Shown here: positions 22,120 through 33,734 of the stretch, piece by piece
Numbering within the stretch: the first letter of the stretch is position 1
Layout: every line of letters begins with the position of its first letter
Origin: Dryococelus australis
Lineage: Eukaryota > Arthropoda > Insecta > Phasmatodea > Phasmatidae
Direction: 5' to 3'
Length of the DNA stretch: 64,000 bases
Assembly: GCA_029891345.1 (NCBI GenBank)
Contig: CM057000.1
Span: 124,605,838 to 124,669,837, forward strand
Made by a program: the position numbers and the translations under genes
The notes under the pieces: model-generated
What the model was told of the DNA's origin: nothing
What the model saw: the letters and a program-made list of their open reading frames with translations, nothing else
Databases searched by the model: none

Positions 22120-22854
22120 TCAAAGCTCTCTTGTCTGTATATTCGACGAACGGTTTTGACTTCGTATAGTTACACTCAAGCCACATATTAAATTTAATTG
22201 AACCCTGCTCTCGTACTTCGTCGGTGAGCTGATCAATGAAATTTTCTTCATGTGAGCCAAAAAATTACAAATCTCTTTTGACGAACCACTTACATTTTCA
22301 GCCACGTATGTCTTTAAATTACATCGGAAAGCAGTTTCAGCTTCCACGAAACAATTGCCCTTAACAGTTCCAAACCCAGCAAAAATTATTGGACGCGATG
22401 GTCGCTGGTACGAATATGAATAAAAATCTTGAAACCTTGGTTTTGCAAGATGCACACACACGCATTGTGGTAAAGGAGCCTGTACACGAGTTATTTTGGT
22501 TGGGGAATATCCTACAGCTTTGCAGGTTTTCGCATGTCTTTGCAAGTTATCGCGTCTAGCAAATGACAGTCCACAGTCCGTGCACTTGTGTATCACTCGA
22601 TCTGTATTCATCGCACAGCCATAATTCTCGTGCCTTCGTGTATCGTGGTTGAACACGAAGTTTTTATCGCAGAAGCGACATGTGTGACGATGTAATGGTT
22701 CAGTAGATGACACCGATGTAATTGAAGATGCCGACGAGGGTACCACGATCGACATCGATGGCGATATATGCGCTTTTTCTGGGGCAACTGATCGTACAGC
22801 CAAAGACGAAGTCGAAACTTCGCTTGCAGGCACATCATTAAATGCACGCTTCAT
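22120..22854 (-). pseudogene. PolB relic: N-terminal zinc-finger segment
   Basis: A 244-codon frame begins at an ATG (22854) with a Ser/Pro-rich leader of about 55 residues. It then has finger 1 (C59, C62, H75, C80) and finger 2 (C91, C94, H107, C111), both of C2HC type, separated by about ten residues. The following text (residues 160-200) contains AETAFRCNLKTYVAENVSGS, a block typical of the region before the exonuclease domain in this polymerase class. The last third of the frame (after NFLAHMK) is out of frame with the ancestral protein. Fingers at this place probably help DNA binding, which is inference. Upstream 22855-23300 shows no recognisable promoter. Confidence 0.82.
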
Positions 22855-23514
22855 CTTGATCTCTGCAGGAGAAAAAACTAACAGAATTAATACTTCTGAT
22901 TATCGAAAGGTATAAGAGACCTGTATCATACAAAATGGAATATACTTAGGTATATGTACGAGCATGAATGATAATTCCCTACAGAATTTTATGGGAGAGA
23001 TGTTCGTAAAAAAGAAAATGCTTACTATTCAAAATGCTAAGGTCAGGAGAGAGAAGAAGTTCCGTCACCTGTCACATCAGACAAAGAACTGAGACGATGG
23101 GTGAATCTCTCCGCCTTCTATACCCTCAGAGCCTGAGATATCACGTGAGCAACATCCAACCATAAACGATCAATGATACGTGAGCATCATGTAACACACT
23201 TAAAATTGTATACAACGAATGAGCAATGATAAGTGGGCGCCATGTGACAAACACTGAAACAATGTTATGCACGTACATACTGGGACCAACAACAGCAAAA
23301 CCCATTGACCTGTAAGGTGAACTGTAGGGACAATACTCCCTTGTGGTGTGTTGTGATTGTAATTTAATTGTTTGTTTTGAGACAGTCAGAAAAGCGAAGA
23401 GACACGATACCTACACACGCACCTATGCACATACACGTACAGATCTACACAAAGAGCCCGAAATATTTCAAGTTGCAGACTGACTCCTATTGTCGGACAG
23501 AACCCTCACAAGAC
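22855..23514. other. Unassigned sequence upstream of the PolB relic
   Basis: No ORF, RNA gene or terminal repeat is seen here that could mark the end of the element carrying the polymerase. Confidence 0.4.
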
Positions 23515-23695
23515 TGATTATTTGACCCTTGACCCTGGACTCTTTGACTCCTAAATGACTCCAAATGACCCCTAAATGACTCCTCCATATGACTCCTAAA
23601 TGACCCCTACATGACTCTAAAATGACTCCAAATAACTTCTAAATGACTCTAAATGACTCCAAAGTTACTCCAAATTACTCCATAGATCCAAAGGT
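23515..23695 (+). repeat. Short tandem repeat of CTAAATGACTCC-type units
   Basis: About twelve to fifteen imperfect units of 10-14 bp (CTAAATGACTCC, CAAATGACCC and similar) follow one another without interruption. Confidence 0.88.
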
Positions 23696-23814
23696 ACATT
23701 GGTACACATTTCCATAATTTTTTAAATATGTCCTTAAAAATTATTCCAAGCAGTGCGAAGTGCGGTAACTGTAGTGCTTTGGTGATGATTGGTGATGATT
23801 GGTGAAAAATAAAT

Positions 23815-24745
23815 TTAAAAAAGATGTATATTGAAAGACAAGATAGAGTGAAAGACAAGATGGAATGAAAGAGAGAAACGAAATAAAAAAATCGGAAGAC
23901 TTGTAGAATACCTACGTACTGATATAGAGAAAGGGAGAAGTGAAAGAGAGTAAAAAATGGAATGAGAGACGAGAGAGATCGAGAAAAAGAGATGGAATGA
24001 GAGAATGAAAGAGAGAAACGAAACAACAAAAATGGGAGGACTCCGAGAAAAACCTATGGACTGAAAGAATTAAAGAGAGAAATCGAGAAAGAGACGTAGA
24101 GTAAAGACGAGACAGAATGAAAGAGAGAAATGAAATAACAAAGAATCGGAGAACTCGGAGAAAACCTATGGACTGATATAGAGAAAGAGAGAATTGAAGG
24201 AGAGAAAGAAATGGAATGAGAGATGAGAGAGATGGAGATAAATAGATGGAATGAGAGAATGAAAGAGAGGAAGAGAGAGAAATGAGAGAGAGAGTGAGAG
24301 AGGGAGACACGAGAGATGGAAGGAAATAGAAATATATTGAATGAGGAGGCAGGAGAGAGAAACGAAAGAGATGGATTGAAATATTGGAAGAGAGAATGTG
24401 AGAAGAGATGTAGAGTGAGAGACAAGATGGAAAGAAAGAGAGAAACGAAACAACAAAAAATGGGAGGAATCTGAGAAAACCTATGGATTGAATAGAGAAA
24501 GAGAGAAGCGAATGAGAGAAGGAGATGGAATGAGAGACGAGAGAGATGGAGACAAAGAGATGGAATCAGAATGAAAGAGATGAAGAGAATGAAGTGAAAG
24601 AGAGAGAAACGAAAGTGATGGAATGAAAGAGAAAGGAGAGAACGAGATGGATTGAGAGTGAAAGAGAAAGAGATAGAATAAGATAAAGATATTGAATAGG
24701 GTGGCAAGAGAGAGAAACGAAAGAGAGGGCCTGGAAATGTAGCGG
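23815..24745 (-). repeat. 0.9-kb purine-rich tandem repeat array
   Basis: The plus strand is almost entirely A/G, with GAGAGAAACGAAA and GGAATGAGAGACGAGAGAGA as the commonest words. A longer-period landmark, GAGAAAACCTATGGACTGA and variants, recurs near 23900, 24045, 24160 and 24475, so a higher-order unit of variable length (about 115-310 bp) is present. The serine/leucine/phenylalanine-rich minus-strand ORFs of 73-217 codons in this interval are artefacts of the stop-poor pyrimidine strand. Confidence 0.93.
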
Positions 24746-24749
24746 AGAG

Positions 24750-24784
24750 AACTTTTTGCTATACTCGTATGTACTATTTCGAGA

Positions 24785-24873
<89 letters not shown>

Positions 24874-24907
24874 GTCTCGAAATAGTACATACGAGTATAG
24901 CAAAAAG

Positions 24908-24909
<2 letters not shown>
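24750..24909. repeat. Perfect 38-bp inverted repeat enclosing (TA)42
   Basis: Left arm 24750-24787 (starts AACTTTTTGCTATACTCG) and right arm 24872-24909 (ends CGAGTATAGCAAAAAGTT) are exact reverse complements around 84 bp of alternating TA. A further TA tract follows at 24910-24962. The whole can form a very long hairpin. Confidence 0.97.
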
Positions 24910-24969
<60 letters not shown>

Positions 24970-25263
24970 ATTCTAAAATTTTAAAATCGAATAAAAATAC
25001 TGATTTACGATTTGACATATCCTATGCCTATAAAACCAATATGGGTAACAGAAACCAAAATACATGCTTGAAGAAAATTAGTAGACGTAACCGCCGAGCA
25101 TCTTCGGATACGTTCGACAAACCCGAATCGAAGACTTCCGAGCACCCCGAGTCGAGTCGAAGATAACCGAGTTTGTCCGAGACGAGCCGAAGATCACCAG
25201 CCGCACAAGCTGCTGCGACTTCCATTAAAAATACATTGCATCAGGGTCGGTTATAATCCACTA

Positions 25264-25640
25264 CTGACGTAAATGCCAAAAAAAAAAAAAAAAAAAAACA
25301 ATTTGGAATTACTGAATGTCTTTAATATAACTGACAACACTCATGTTGAATGTCTCACACGAGGTTTTCGAAATGCGCACCATCTGGCCGTAAGCAAACG
25401 GCGATACGTTGAAGCCTATGATGGCGTGTTGCCACTGCTTGCCTGCAAGTTCATTTCTGAGTTGATTAGTGACGTCAGTTATCGCCTGTAGCAACTGGTC
25501 TCGTGTGTCTGATCACCGTCTGCTTCAGTCAGCCCCAGAAGAAAAAAAAATACAACAGGGAGAGGTCTGTTCCAATCCACCTGCGTGGATAATCGCCTAC
25601 TGAACCACGCCCATTCCCGTGACAGTATCCGTTAACAAAT
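25264..25640 (-). pseudogene. Decayed transposase C-terminus (Tc1/mariner superfamily-like)
   Basis: The minus-strand reading from about 25640 gives YPRRWIGTDLSLLYFF, then after frameshifts RDQLLQAITDVTNQLRNEL and FAYGQMVRISKTSCETFN. The order (a W-I-G block, a 'D-L-S-x-x-x-x-F-F-x-W/S-G' block standing where 'SPDLTPxDFFLWG' occurs in insect transposases, then a C-terminal helix and a short H/R-rich end) suggests the tail of an abundant insect transposase type. The catalytic third acidic residue cannot be placed with confidence. A plus-strand A20 run lies at 25275-25294, just beyond the 3' end. Dead if correctly identified; the family call is tentative. Confidence 0.42.
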
Positions 25641-26340
25641 ACCATGTCTGCGTACTTTGCACTTGTAAACATTCTTGACATTGTTGCACAATCACTCGCC
25701 TCAACACACTAACAAAGACTAGCTACGCCAACCACACTAGCAATGTCTGCTTACGGTCAGATCGGGCATATTTTGAACAGCTCGTGTGGGACTTACATCA
25801 TGAAAGTAGTCAATTGCATTTATGATATTCAGTAATTTCAATTTCTGTTTTTATTACATTCAAGTCCCTGTAATTCTGAAATGAGGCTGCATAGCCAACT
25901 TGTGTATATTACATTTTTTGTCGCCAATGATTTGTATAACATACTGCCGGACTATGTCGATTGAGTCGCCAAACATCCTTTATATTGAACCAACTTGTAT
26001 GAAGCATTACTTATTTGCTATTACTGCGTCCAATGATGAATTAAGCTTAGAATATCGCAGTACTGTCTATGTTACCGAGAAAACTCAAGTACACCACTGT
26101 AGCGGAATTTAAAAATTATGAATGTATGGGAATGTTAACAAAGGCACAAGAACACGTTTTACCTATCCATTAAGTGAGCCTTGAGATTGAAACGCAACAA
26201 ATATCTTAGAAAACTTTGCGGATATATCAGTACAGCAAAATTATCATTACATTTATATTACAACATATTTAATTTTTATTACTTAGGTTTAACTTTTAAC
26301 CCTTTTGTTATTTTTTGATTGTATTGCTTAAGTAATCGGC
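25641..26340. other. Unassigned AT-rich sequence
   Basis: Only short ORFs without features occur here (for example 25900-26112). Confidence 0.45.
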
Positions 26341-28334
26341 AGTAGTATAAAATAGTAGGTTGACGGCCATCAGCATTTGGCATCGGATTCGGATTCGGGG
26401 GAGCCGTCATCTTGTTACGTCACCCGTCCGTCATCTTGGATGTCATTGCCCTGACCCGTGACCTTGACCCTGTGACCTCTGACCCCAAAAACCCAAAAAA
26501 TTGCAATAAATTCTAAAATTTCAAAAAAAGTATAACTAAATATGTTATTAAAAAATCGTTAAAAAAATAAAATAATCGATTAAAATTTTATTTTTATAAC
26601 ATTTTATTTAAAACATTTCTTAATTAATAAATCGTTAACCCCAGCGGCCATTTTTCCCTTTTTTTCCCACAAAATGTATCTTTTTTCACTAAAAATTTTC
26701 CTTAAAAATTTATTAAAAATCGTTTACAATTTTTTAATTAGAAAAACTTATGTAGAATGACAGGATCGGGGAGACGCCATCTTGTTACGTCACCCGAACG
26801 CCATCTTGGATGTCATTGACCTTCTACCCCTGACCCATGTGACCTTTGACCTTGATCCCAAGAGCCTTCGACCTCAAAAACAGAAAAAACCTTAAAAAAA
26901 TCCAAAAACTCCTCAAAAAATTAAAACATATTCCAAAAAAAATTATTATTAAAAATTATTTTAAAATCATTAAAAAGATCCTCAGAAATGAACGATTTTT
27001 TCAGAAGTGCTAACAGGGATCAGTGACCCGGGATCAGATAGGAGACAGGGATCAGTGACACAGAGGTCAGGAGAGTAGTACCTACGACCTTTTAACTTTG
27101 AACTTGAAAATGCAAAAATTAAAAATATATATTAAAAAATTCACAAAAATGCCAAAAACTACACCAAATTCCAAAAAAAAATAATTATTAAAAATTATAA
27201 GAAAATATTAAAATTAATTACAAAAATTATTTAAAAATTATATACATTTGAATTTTTTTAAACTTACAGACTTACTGCAAGAGTATATAACTATGTAAAT
27301 ATAAAATTATTTTCAATTTGATTTATATGTATATGTATAGGTATATAATTATGTAAATATAAAATGATTTTCAATTTAATTTATATGTAGGTATAGAACT
27401 ATGTAAATATAAAATTATTTTCAGTTTAATTTATATGTACGTATAGGTGTATAAGTATATAAATATGAAATTATTTTCAATTAAATTTATACACAAGGTT
27501 ATGTACTATAACTATGAAAATATAAAATTTAATTAAATATCTACATATGTGCATGTACATATAAATATGGGAACGTACAATTAAATTAAGTGTCTATATA
27601 TAAGTATTTACATATAAATATGAGAACACAAAATTAAATTAATTGTCCATGTATAAGTATGTACACACAAATATCCACATATAAATATGGGACTATAAAA
27701 TTAAATTAAATGTCTATACATAAGTATGTGCATACTAATATGGGAATATAAAATTAATTTAAATATTAATATGTAAATATAAATATGAAAGTATAAAATT
27801 AATTTAAATGTATACATGTAGTATGTGCATATGCCTACGAGCATATGTAAATAATACATCGTTATGATAGTATCTGCATGTTTTCTTCCGGGGCGAAAGA
27901 ATATGTGGGTTTTCTCAGAGTGCTCCCATACCACGAAGATGAATTGTGAAAACGAAGGCCTGCCTTTTGACCTCTACGACCATGAACTGTCGACCTGCTT
28001 CATTGCTAACTGGTTGTCGCCAGTGTCGATTCTGCGATTGGGTTATCGCCTATGTTCAAAATGCCTGTCAGCTTGAGAGGGTGGTCCGAACGAAGAGTCC
28101 TTTTTATATGACGACGATCAATTGGGAAGTATGGTGGAAGCCTGCTGTAGTTATGGGCACTTTTATTGCAAAGTGTTAATGACATTTGCCCAGGAAGCGA
28201 TGAAATATACAGTGGGACCTGGATATATACTGTTTTAAAAGCGAAGTTATTAAATAAAATGTTCGCATTTCAGAAGTTAGAGATAGGGCTACATAAGTTT
28301 TGTTTAAAATGCATGAATATGTTTTTCACTTGAG

Positions 28335-28373
<39 letters not shown>

Positions 28374-30435
28374 GCACTTAGCACCACAATCCTAATCAGC
28401 ACTGCACTTAGCACCACAATTAGCACCGCAATCAGGGGTCATTATGGGTCGATGGGGTCAGTCATGTGAGGGGTCGGTCCGATAACTAGAGCTACTACTT
28501 TAAGTGTGACCATGATTTATAGGTGAGCAAAGAACTTGTCTGGAAGAAACTGTTGAAGATAAACTGCATGTTAATGTGATCAAGGAACTAGCATCTAAAG
28601 CCTGCCTACCTGCTGTGTGTGATGTCTCAATGCTCGCATGTGATTGGTTAGCTGTAATCATGTAGTAACTTGGTGATTGACTGGCCAGTGCCTGCAAAGT
28701 GTATTAACGGTGATGTACGATTGGTTCAAAGTCAATATGACGCTGTACACTTGTATATTATAAGCAGTAAGGAGGTAAGCCGAAAAGTTTAGTTTGACAG
28801 CAGCTGAATGGAAGGTGGATCATCTCGACTCGCTTCTGAATCTTCACGTCTATTTTTTTTTATCGAGTTATTGTTTTTAGGTCATTCAATGACATGATCT
28901 AAAGGTCAAGGCAGTCTGCATCTAATATGATGGTGGTAGCTTGTAACATATTATTCTTGTTGACTTTTGTATTTTTTCTCGAGTTTTATTTTCAAGTTCA
29001 TTGGGGGAAATTTTTAGGTAGTCTGTATCTAATATGGTGGTGGTAGCCTGTAATGTATTATGTTTGTTGACTTTTGTGGATTTTTTCTCGAGTTTTTATT
29101 ATCAAGGTCATTCTAGGACATGGGGTCAAGGTCGAGGTAGTTGCATCTAACATGGCAGTAGTAGTCTTTAAAGTATTTTTCTCGAGTTTTTATTTTTAAG
29201 GTCATGGGGTTAAGGTAAAGGTTAGGGGTCAGGAGTCATAGGTTTAAGTTCAATTACTAATGGGCATTGGCTTCCAAGATTGCAGACAAGTGATGTATAC
29301 CAAAATGGTGGGTACCTACCAAGATGGTGGTCGCCTACCAAGATGGTTGCATCCAGTAGCATGTAAACAAATGACAAACGAAAAAAATCAAGATGGCGGA
29401 ATAAGTATAGGTGAGGGGAGTGGGTGCGAAGGAGTCAGTCGTCTACCGAGCATTGTGCTGGGGGGACCTTCGGAAATGTAAGTTTTAAAAAATATTTAGT
29501 GATTTTTTAATAATTTTCAATAATATATATTTAATTTTGAGTAATTTTTGGCATTTTCAAGATCAAAGGTTATAGGTACTGCTCTCCTGACCCCTGGGTC
29601 ACTGATCCCTGTCAGCATTTCTGAAAAATGTGTAATTTCTGAGGATCTTTTTAATAATTTTAAAATAATTCTTAACAATTTTTAATAATACATCTTTTGG
29701 ATTTTTTTTTTTATTTTTTGAAGAATTTCGCGATTTTTTTGGGTTTTTTTGAGGTCAAAGGTACTCGGGGTTAAGGTCACACAGGTAAAGGGTAAAATGT
29801 CAACGACATCCAAGATCGTGCTCGAGTGACATAACAACATTGCGGCTCCCTAGTCCTACCATCCTACATAAGATTTTAAATAACATTTTTTAAATGATTT
29901 TTTAATTTAAAAATCAAAGGAAATTTTAAAGAAAAAAGAAAATTTTGAGGGGAAATAAGGCCGCAGGGGTTAAAGACTTTTTAGTACACAATTTTTTTTT
30001 AACAATTTTTAAATATAAAAATGTATAGAGCTAAATTTTGAGAGAAAAAAGGAAAATTTACAAGGGGAAAAAGAAAAAATTTGAGGGGAGAAAAAGGGAA
30101 AAATAGTCGCCGGGGTTAAGTAATTTTTAAATAAAATTTTATAGAAATAAATTTTAAACGATTTTTAAAATTTTTAAAACGGTTTTTTCATTTAATTTTT
30201 TAATAACTTTGTTTGTAAATTTTTATCGACATTTTAAATTTTAAACAATATTTTAATAAAAATGTTAGTTATACATTTTTTTCAGATTTATTTGGGTTTT
30301 GGGGTCAGAGGTCACTGGGGTCAAGGTCATGTGTCAATGACATCCAACATGGCGGACGGGTGACGTAACAAGATGGCGGCTCCCCCAATACGATGCCAGA
30401 TGCCGATGGCAGTCAACCTTCTATTTTATACTACT
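26341..30435. mobile_element. 4.1-kb foldback-type element with long inverted arms
   Basis: The left end AGTAGTATAAAATAGTAGGT and the right end (minus strand) AGTAGTATAAAATAGAAGGT begin inverted arms of roughly 0.9 kb (about 26341-27270 and 29500-30435). Paired landmarks include GAGCCGTCATCTTGTTACGT against ACGTAACAAGATGGCGGCTC. Others are CATCTTGGATGTCATTGACC against its complement, and a GACCTTGACC-rich block. A CAGGGATCAGTGACC block also matches GGGTCACTGATCCCTG. The interior (27270-29500) is AT-rich, with a (CA)n tract (28338-28371), TATATGTA-type repeats and no transposase. A 70-codon plus frame at 27864-28076 is unrecognised. No clear target duplication was found. Shared modules tie it to 15617-17581. 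Confidence 0.78.
28338..28371. repeat. (CA)n microsatellite
   Basis: About 17 uninterrupted CA units, followed by three GCACTTAGCACCACAAT-like units. Confidence 0.95.
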
Positions 30436-31786
30436 ATAGGTGATTTGCCTTCGTGATTAATTTTACTTCTTTATAAGAAAATACGACACTCTTAAACTCT
30501 GCATTAATGGGATTACGAATTTGATGTACTTTCCTATTGTGCAGTTTCGTTTTTCAACTTTTTCTTTGTATAATAATGCGTATTGCTGTACTATTTTAAT
30601 GCCATATTGCGCTATTTAATAATAAATGATAAACACGTGCTGCATTTATACAGCTGCATGTTTGTATGAGCGCTGTTAGGCCTATATATTACACAATTTT
30701 CAATGCACAATGTAGTTTACTTAACCCAGCCTACTGTGCGCAAATAATTTTCCTACGGCTTTTTACACATTTAAATCGTGATTGCACAGTTAGTATATGC
30801 AGTACCCGTCAGAAATTTGAAACCATTAGTAAATTTGTTAAAATACTTTTCTGCTGTAAAATGTTTGCTGCAATCTGTGTTATACAATTTTTTTAAATAT
30901 TGTTACTGTCAAAACACACATTAGGATAATTAAGTTATTGAAATAGGTCAAATAGTTTGTAAGTTATGATTTTTTAAAGGAATACCTAACTGGAATTATT
31001 GCACACATTTTTGTGTAGAAATTTATGTAGACAAATCTACAGCTATTTAAGTGTAATGCTTTTATTAGTTGCCTTTATAAATTCACTTGAAAGAGAGAAA
31101 CAAACAGGGACCAGAATAAATTTGGAAACAAGTTTTTATTTTTAATTGATTTGTTACTGTAACGAAAATTAGCTACAAATTCGCCAAAATTGAAAACTAT
31201 TTACGTTTCTTACTAGTTGAGCTAGAGAGATGGGGATTCCGGGCATTAGCTAGTTCTCTTTCCACTCAAATGATACCATTACAGGTTTGTTACCGGGAAA
31301 TTATAAATTCACTGATTATTGCCATCCATGTTGAGACATACAGTTGCAGTGGAAGTTTCGTGCAGTTGTGTATAAAATGGCGAAAAAATCGTATTACTGA
31401 TCATAACGTGGCAAATTGTTGGAATGAGTAAGTGCAACAAAACAATGAAAAACCGAAACCCAGCCCTGCATTTCAAAGGCACGTGTGTCAAATACAATAA
31501 ATTCTTTTTGAATTCAGAAGCATATTACACATGTGTAATTTTTTTTTATATTAAAAACACCAACAAATATTTGTCGGTTACATATTTTTCACTCATTTGT
31601 TTGAGAAGTATTAAATGATTTCACAGTGTTTTCTTATTTATGTTATTGCTTTATGTCCTATGTAAAAGTTTAAGTTTTCATTTACATCTTGCGTGGTCCT
31701 AAATTTTAACGTGAGCTGTAAGTTCAAGAAACACGTTCACATAAACTGGCTATATCTAGGCTGGTGTGTTTCTAGAAGACTTATTA
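30436..31786. other. AT-rich sequence, nothing recognised
   Basis: Short ORFs at 30666-30896 and on both strands near 31309-31618 have no recognisable features. Confidence 0.45.
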
Positions 31787-31821
31787 CAATCGTTTCACAT
31801 AGTGAAACTATGTGAAACGAT
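31787..31821. repeat. Perfect 15-bp inverted repeat (hairpin)
   Basis: AATCGTTTCACATAG, a 5-nt spacer TGAAA, then CTATGTGAAACGATT. It lies immediately outside the larger palindrome at 31826. Confidence 0.9.
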
Positions 31822-31825
31822 TAGG

Positions 31826-32475
31826 CTACTTCATAACGGAAAACTAAACAAATCTGCTCGAAAAAGTAGAAGTACCGTACATATATAATGTAATGTGTTC
31901 CTACAGTGGGGAGGCAAAATGAATAACTTGCAGAATATAAGTACATGAAATAAAGCCGATTATTTCATCTGTAAATTCGGTAATATTTGTATATTGCCGG
32001 AAATTTCAAATAATGTTTAATGGGAGTATCAAAGTGTTCACATTTTGTTGTTAATGTGTTATTCAATTGTATACTTAATTATAGAAATTAATTTAACAAG
32101 TTATTTTTCGTTATTTGTCTCACGAATAACGCGCATATTACGGGAATTACATAACTGCATATCTAAGTTGAATTTTACTGTGGAAATTAAATTGTTAAAT
32201 TAATTTGTTTGGTTAAGTTTACAATTTAATGATGCTTTCATCACTATATGCGAGCAATTTGATACTTCTATTAAACATAATAGGAAAGTTACAGCAATGC
32301 CCAAATATTACCGAATTTACAGATGAAATAATCCCCCTTATTTAATGTACTTATAATGCAAGTTATTCATTTTGTCTCCCCGCTGTACGAACACATTATG
32401 TTATGTATGTAGACTACGGCATGTCTACTTTTTTGAGCAGCTTTCTTTAATTTTCCCTAATGAAGTAGACTAACT
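31826..32475. mobile_element. 650-bp imperfect palindrome, probable foldback MITE
   Basis: The halves are reverse complements. The left half holds GAATAACTTGCAGAATATAA and ATTTCATCTGTAAATTCGGT. The right half holds CCGAATTTACAGATGAAATA and CTTATAATGCAAGTTATTCA. Outer flanks AGGCTACTTCAT / ATGAAGTAGACT and inner TAATGTTTAATGGGAGTATC / ACTTCTATTAAACATAATAG also pair. Identity is moderate (roughly 80-85% by eye). There is no coding capacity. Confidence 0.8.
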
Positions 32476-33734
32476 TTATAATCCATTCGTCTCTCATTCA
32501 GGGAAGAAGAAAAAAAAAACCACAGTTACATGTGTTCGGTTAAATATATGAGTAGACGTTACACGTTACAAATATAAGAATAACATATCTGCATATCTCG
32601 GTTTGAATAAATCATGCACATCAAATATCCGCAATCTTTTCCTAGCCGCGTTAAAGTTATAATACAGATACGCCTGTACAACTTTCATTTTAAGAGTTGA
32701 ATTTAGTAGGCTACATTGTTTATTATTAAAAAAAAAAACCTACCCTTGACTGTGACTGGGCTGGAAACTTTCCTGTGGTATAGCCAAAACACATTTTCTT
32801 GTCTACTCTTCACCGATAGGAAATTTAAAAAATGTACACTTTTTGCACCCCTGCAGTGTGCAACACAACACTTAAACAGTCATTTCAATATAAAAACGTT
32901 TGCTATTTGTACTTTGTATCCTACTAAACCTTTTTAAAGAAAACGATAATAATCACAGAACAATAACAACCAGATATTTGTCCATTGCTTGCTTGTTTAA
33001 ACATAGTTTAAGCTGGCATCTGTTTAAATTAAGCAAATCATTTACAGAAAAAAAAATTAAAAAAATTAAAAAAAAACACCAAAACAATGCGCATTATGTT
33101 TTGAAAAAAGGGAGCCTAATATCGGTTAGTAGGTATTCCTAATATCGGATAGTAGGTTTTCTTAATAATGGATTATGGAAACCCAGTCATAATCCTCCCA
33201 GACAATTAAACAAGCACAAAACTTGAATGTAAGACTTAAAAATGTAGCATTTGTAACTATTTGCTGGTATTTCTATATCAAACATTGATTACAGTTAACA
33301 TGTTCTTCATATAAATATTATTTGAAAAGATCTACTGAAGAGATTAACATTTTACGACTATAACAAACACATTAACTAAATCAAAGACTGAAGTTTTCAC
33401 AAACAAAAGTTTTCCAGTTGTTCTTATCAATGACAGCACACGTTTCGTGTACCCATCGTAGGCAGCGAATAACCGAATCCAGTCGGCTCCAGAATGATCT
33501 TCGCGATATGGCACAGCACACCGCTAAGGATGCCGCCTTTTGATTAATCGGATTAACAATTTGATATCAAATCGATTGATGGGATTAATCCGATGAGAAA
33601 ATTTAATCCGCTAATCTTAATCCGATAAATTTAATGGTATGAAAATTAGAATGAAAGAAGCAATTAATTTAATTAATCAATATATATATATATTTAATTT
33701 TTGAATTTTGTGTGAATTGATAAGTGTATAGTTT
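32476..33734. other. AT-rich sequence with a minor repeat at 33114-33180
   Basis: Three loose copies of CTAATATCGGWTAGTAGGT occur at 33114-33180. At 33530-33660 repeated GGATTAA/TTAATCC words form small inverted repeats. No gene is seen; ORFs 32716-33142 lack features. Confidence 0.4.

Larger units (their letters stand above)
18905..22854 (-). pseudogene. Protein-primed type DNA polymerase B relic with N-terminal zinc fingers
   Basis: Across several minus-strand frames the order is: two zinc fingers, a spacer, exonuclease motifs, a recombination-endonuclease-VII-like DHDH..GPAC..CN segment, further palm blocks, then the polymerase B catalytic motifs and C-terminal region. This arrangement is known from the DNA polymerases of Polinton/Maverick and adintovirus-like elements and of solitary relatives in invertebrate genomes. 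The gene is broken by multiple frameshifts and stops, by a tRNA-like insertion at 19262-19370, and by loss of the motif A aspartate (FNANNLYG, around 20085-20106). None of the usual partner genes (integrase, ATPase, protease, capsid) is recognisable within 10 kb and no terminal repeats were found, so only the polymerase portion survives here. Non-functional. Confidence 0.88.

Noticed and set aside
18905-22854. A functional viral or Polinton polymerase gene
   Set aside because: Multiple frameshifts and stops, a tRNA-like insertion and a motif A aspartate loss make it a pseudogene. No other element genes were found.
23515-23695. CRISPR-like regular repeat
   Set aside because: Units are 10-14 bp, contiguous and without unique spacers, so this is a simple tandem repeat in a eukaryotic context.
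23649-24787. Several long minus-strand ORFs (up to 217 codons) rich in Ser, Leu, Phe and Ile
   Set aside because: They are translations of the pyrimidine strand of a tandem repeat with few stop codons. All frames are equally open and no domain is present.
24756-25166. 136-codon plus frame with long isoleucine-tyrosine runs
   Set aside because: It reads through two (TA)n tracts. The same applies to 8616-8849 and 45944-46177.
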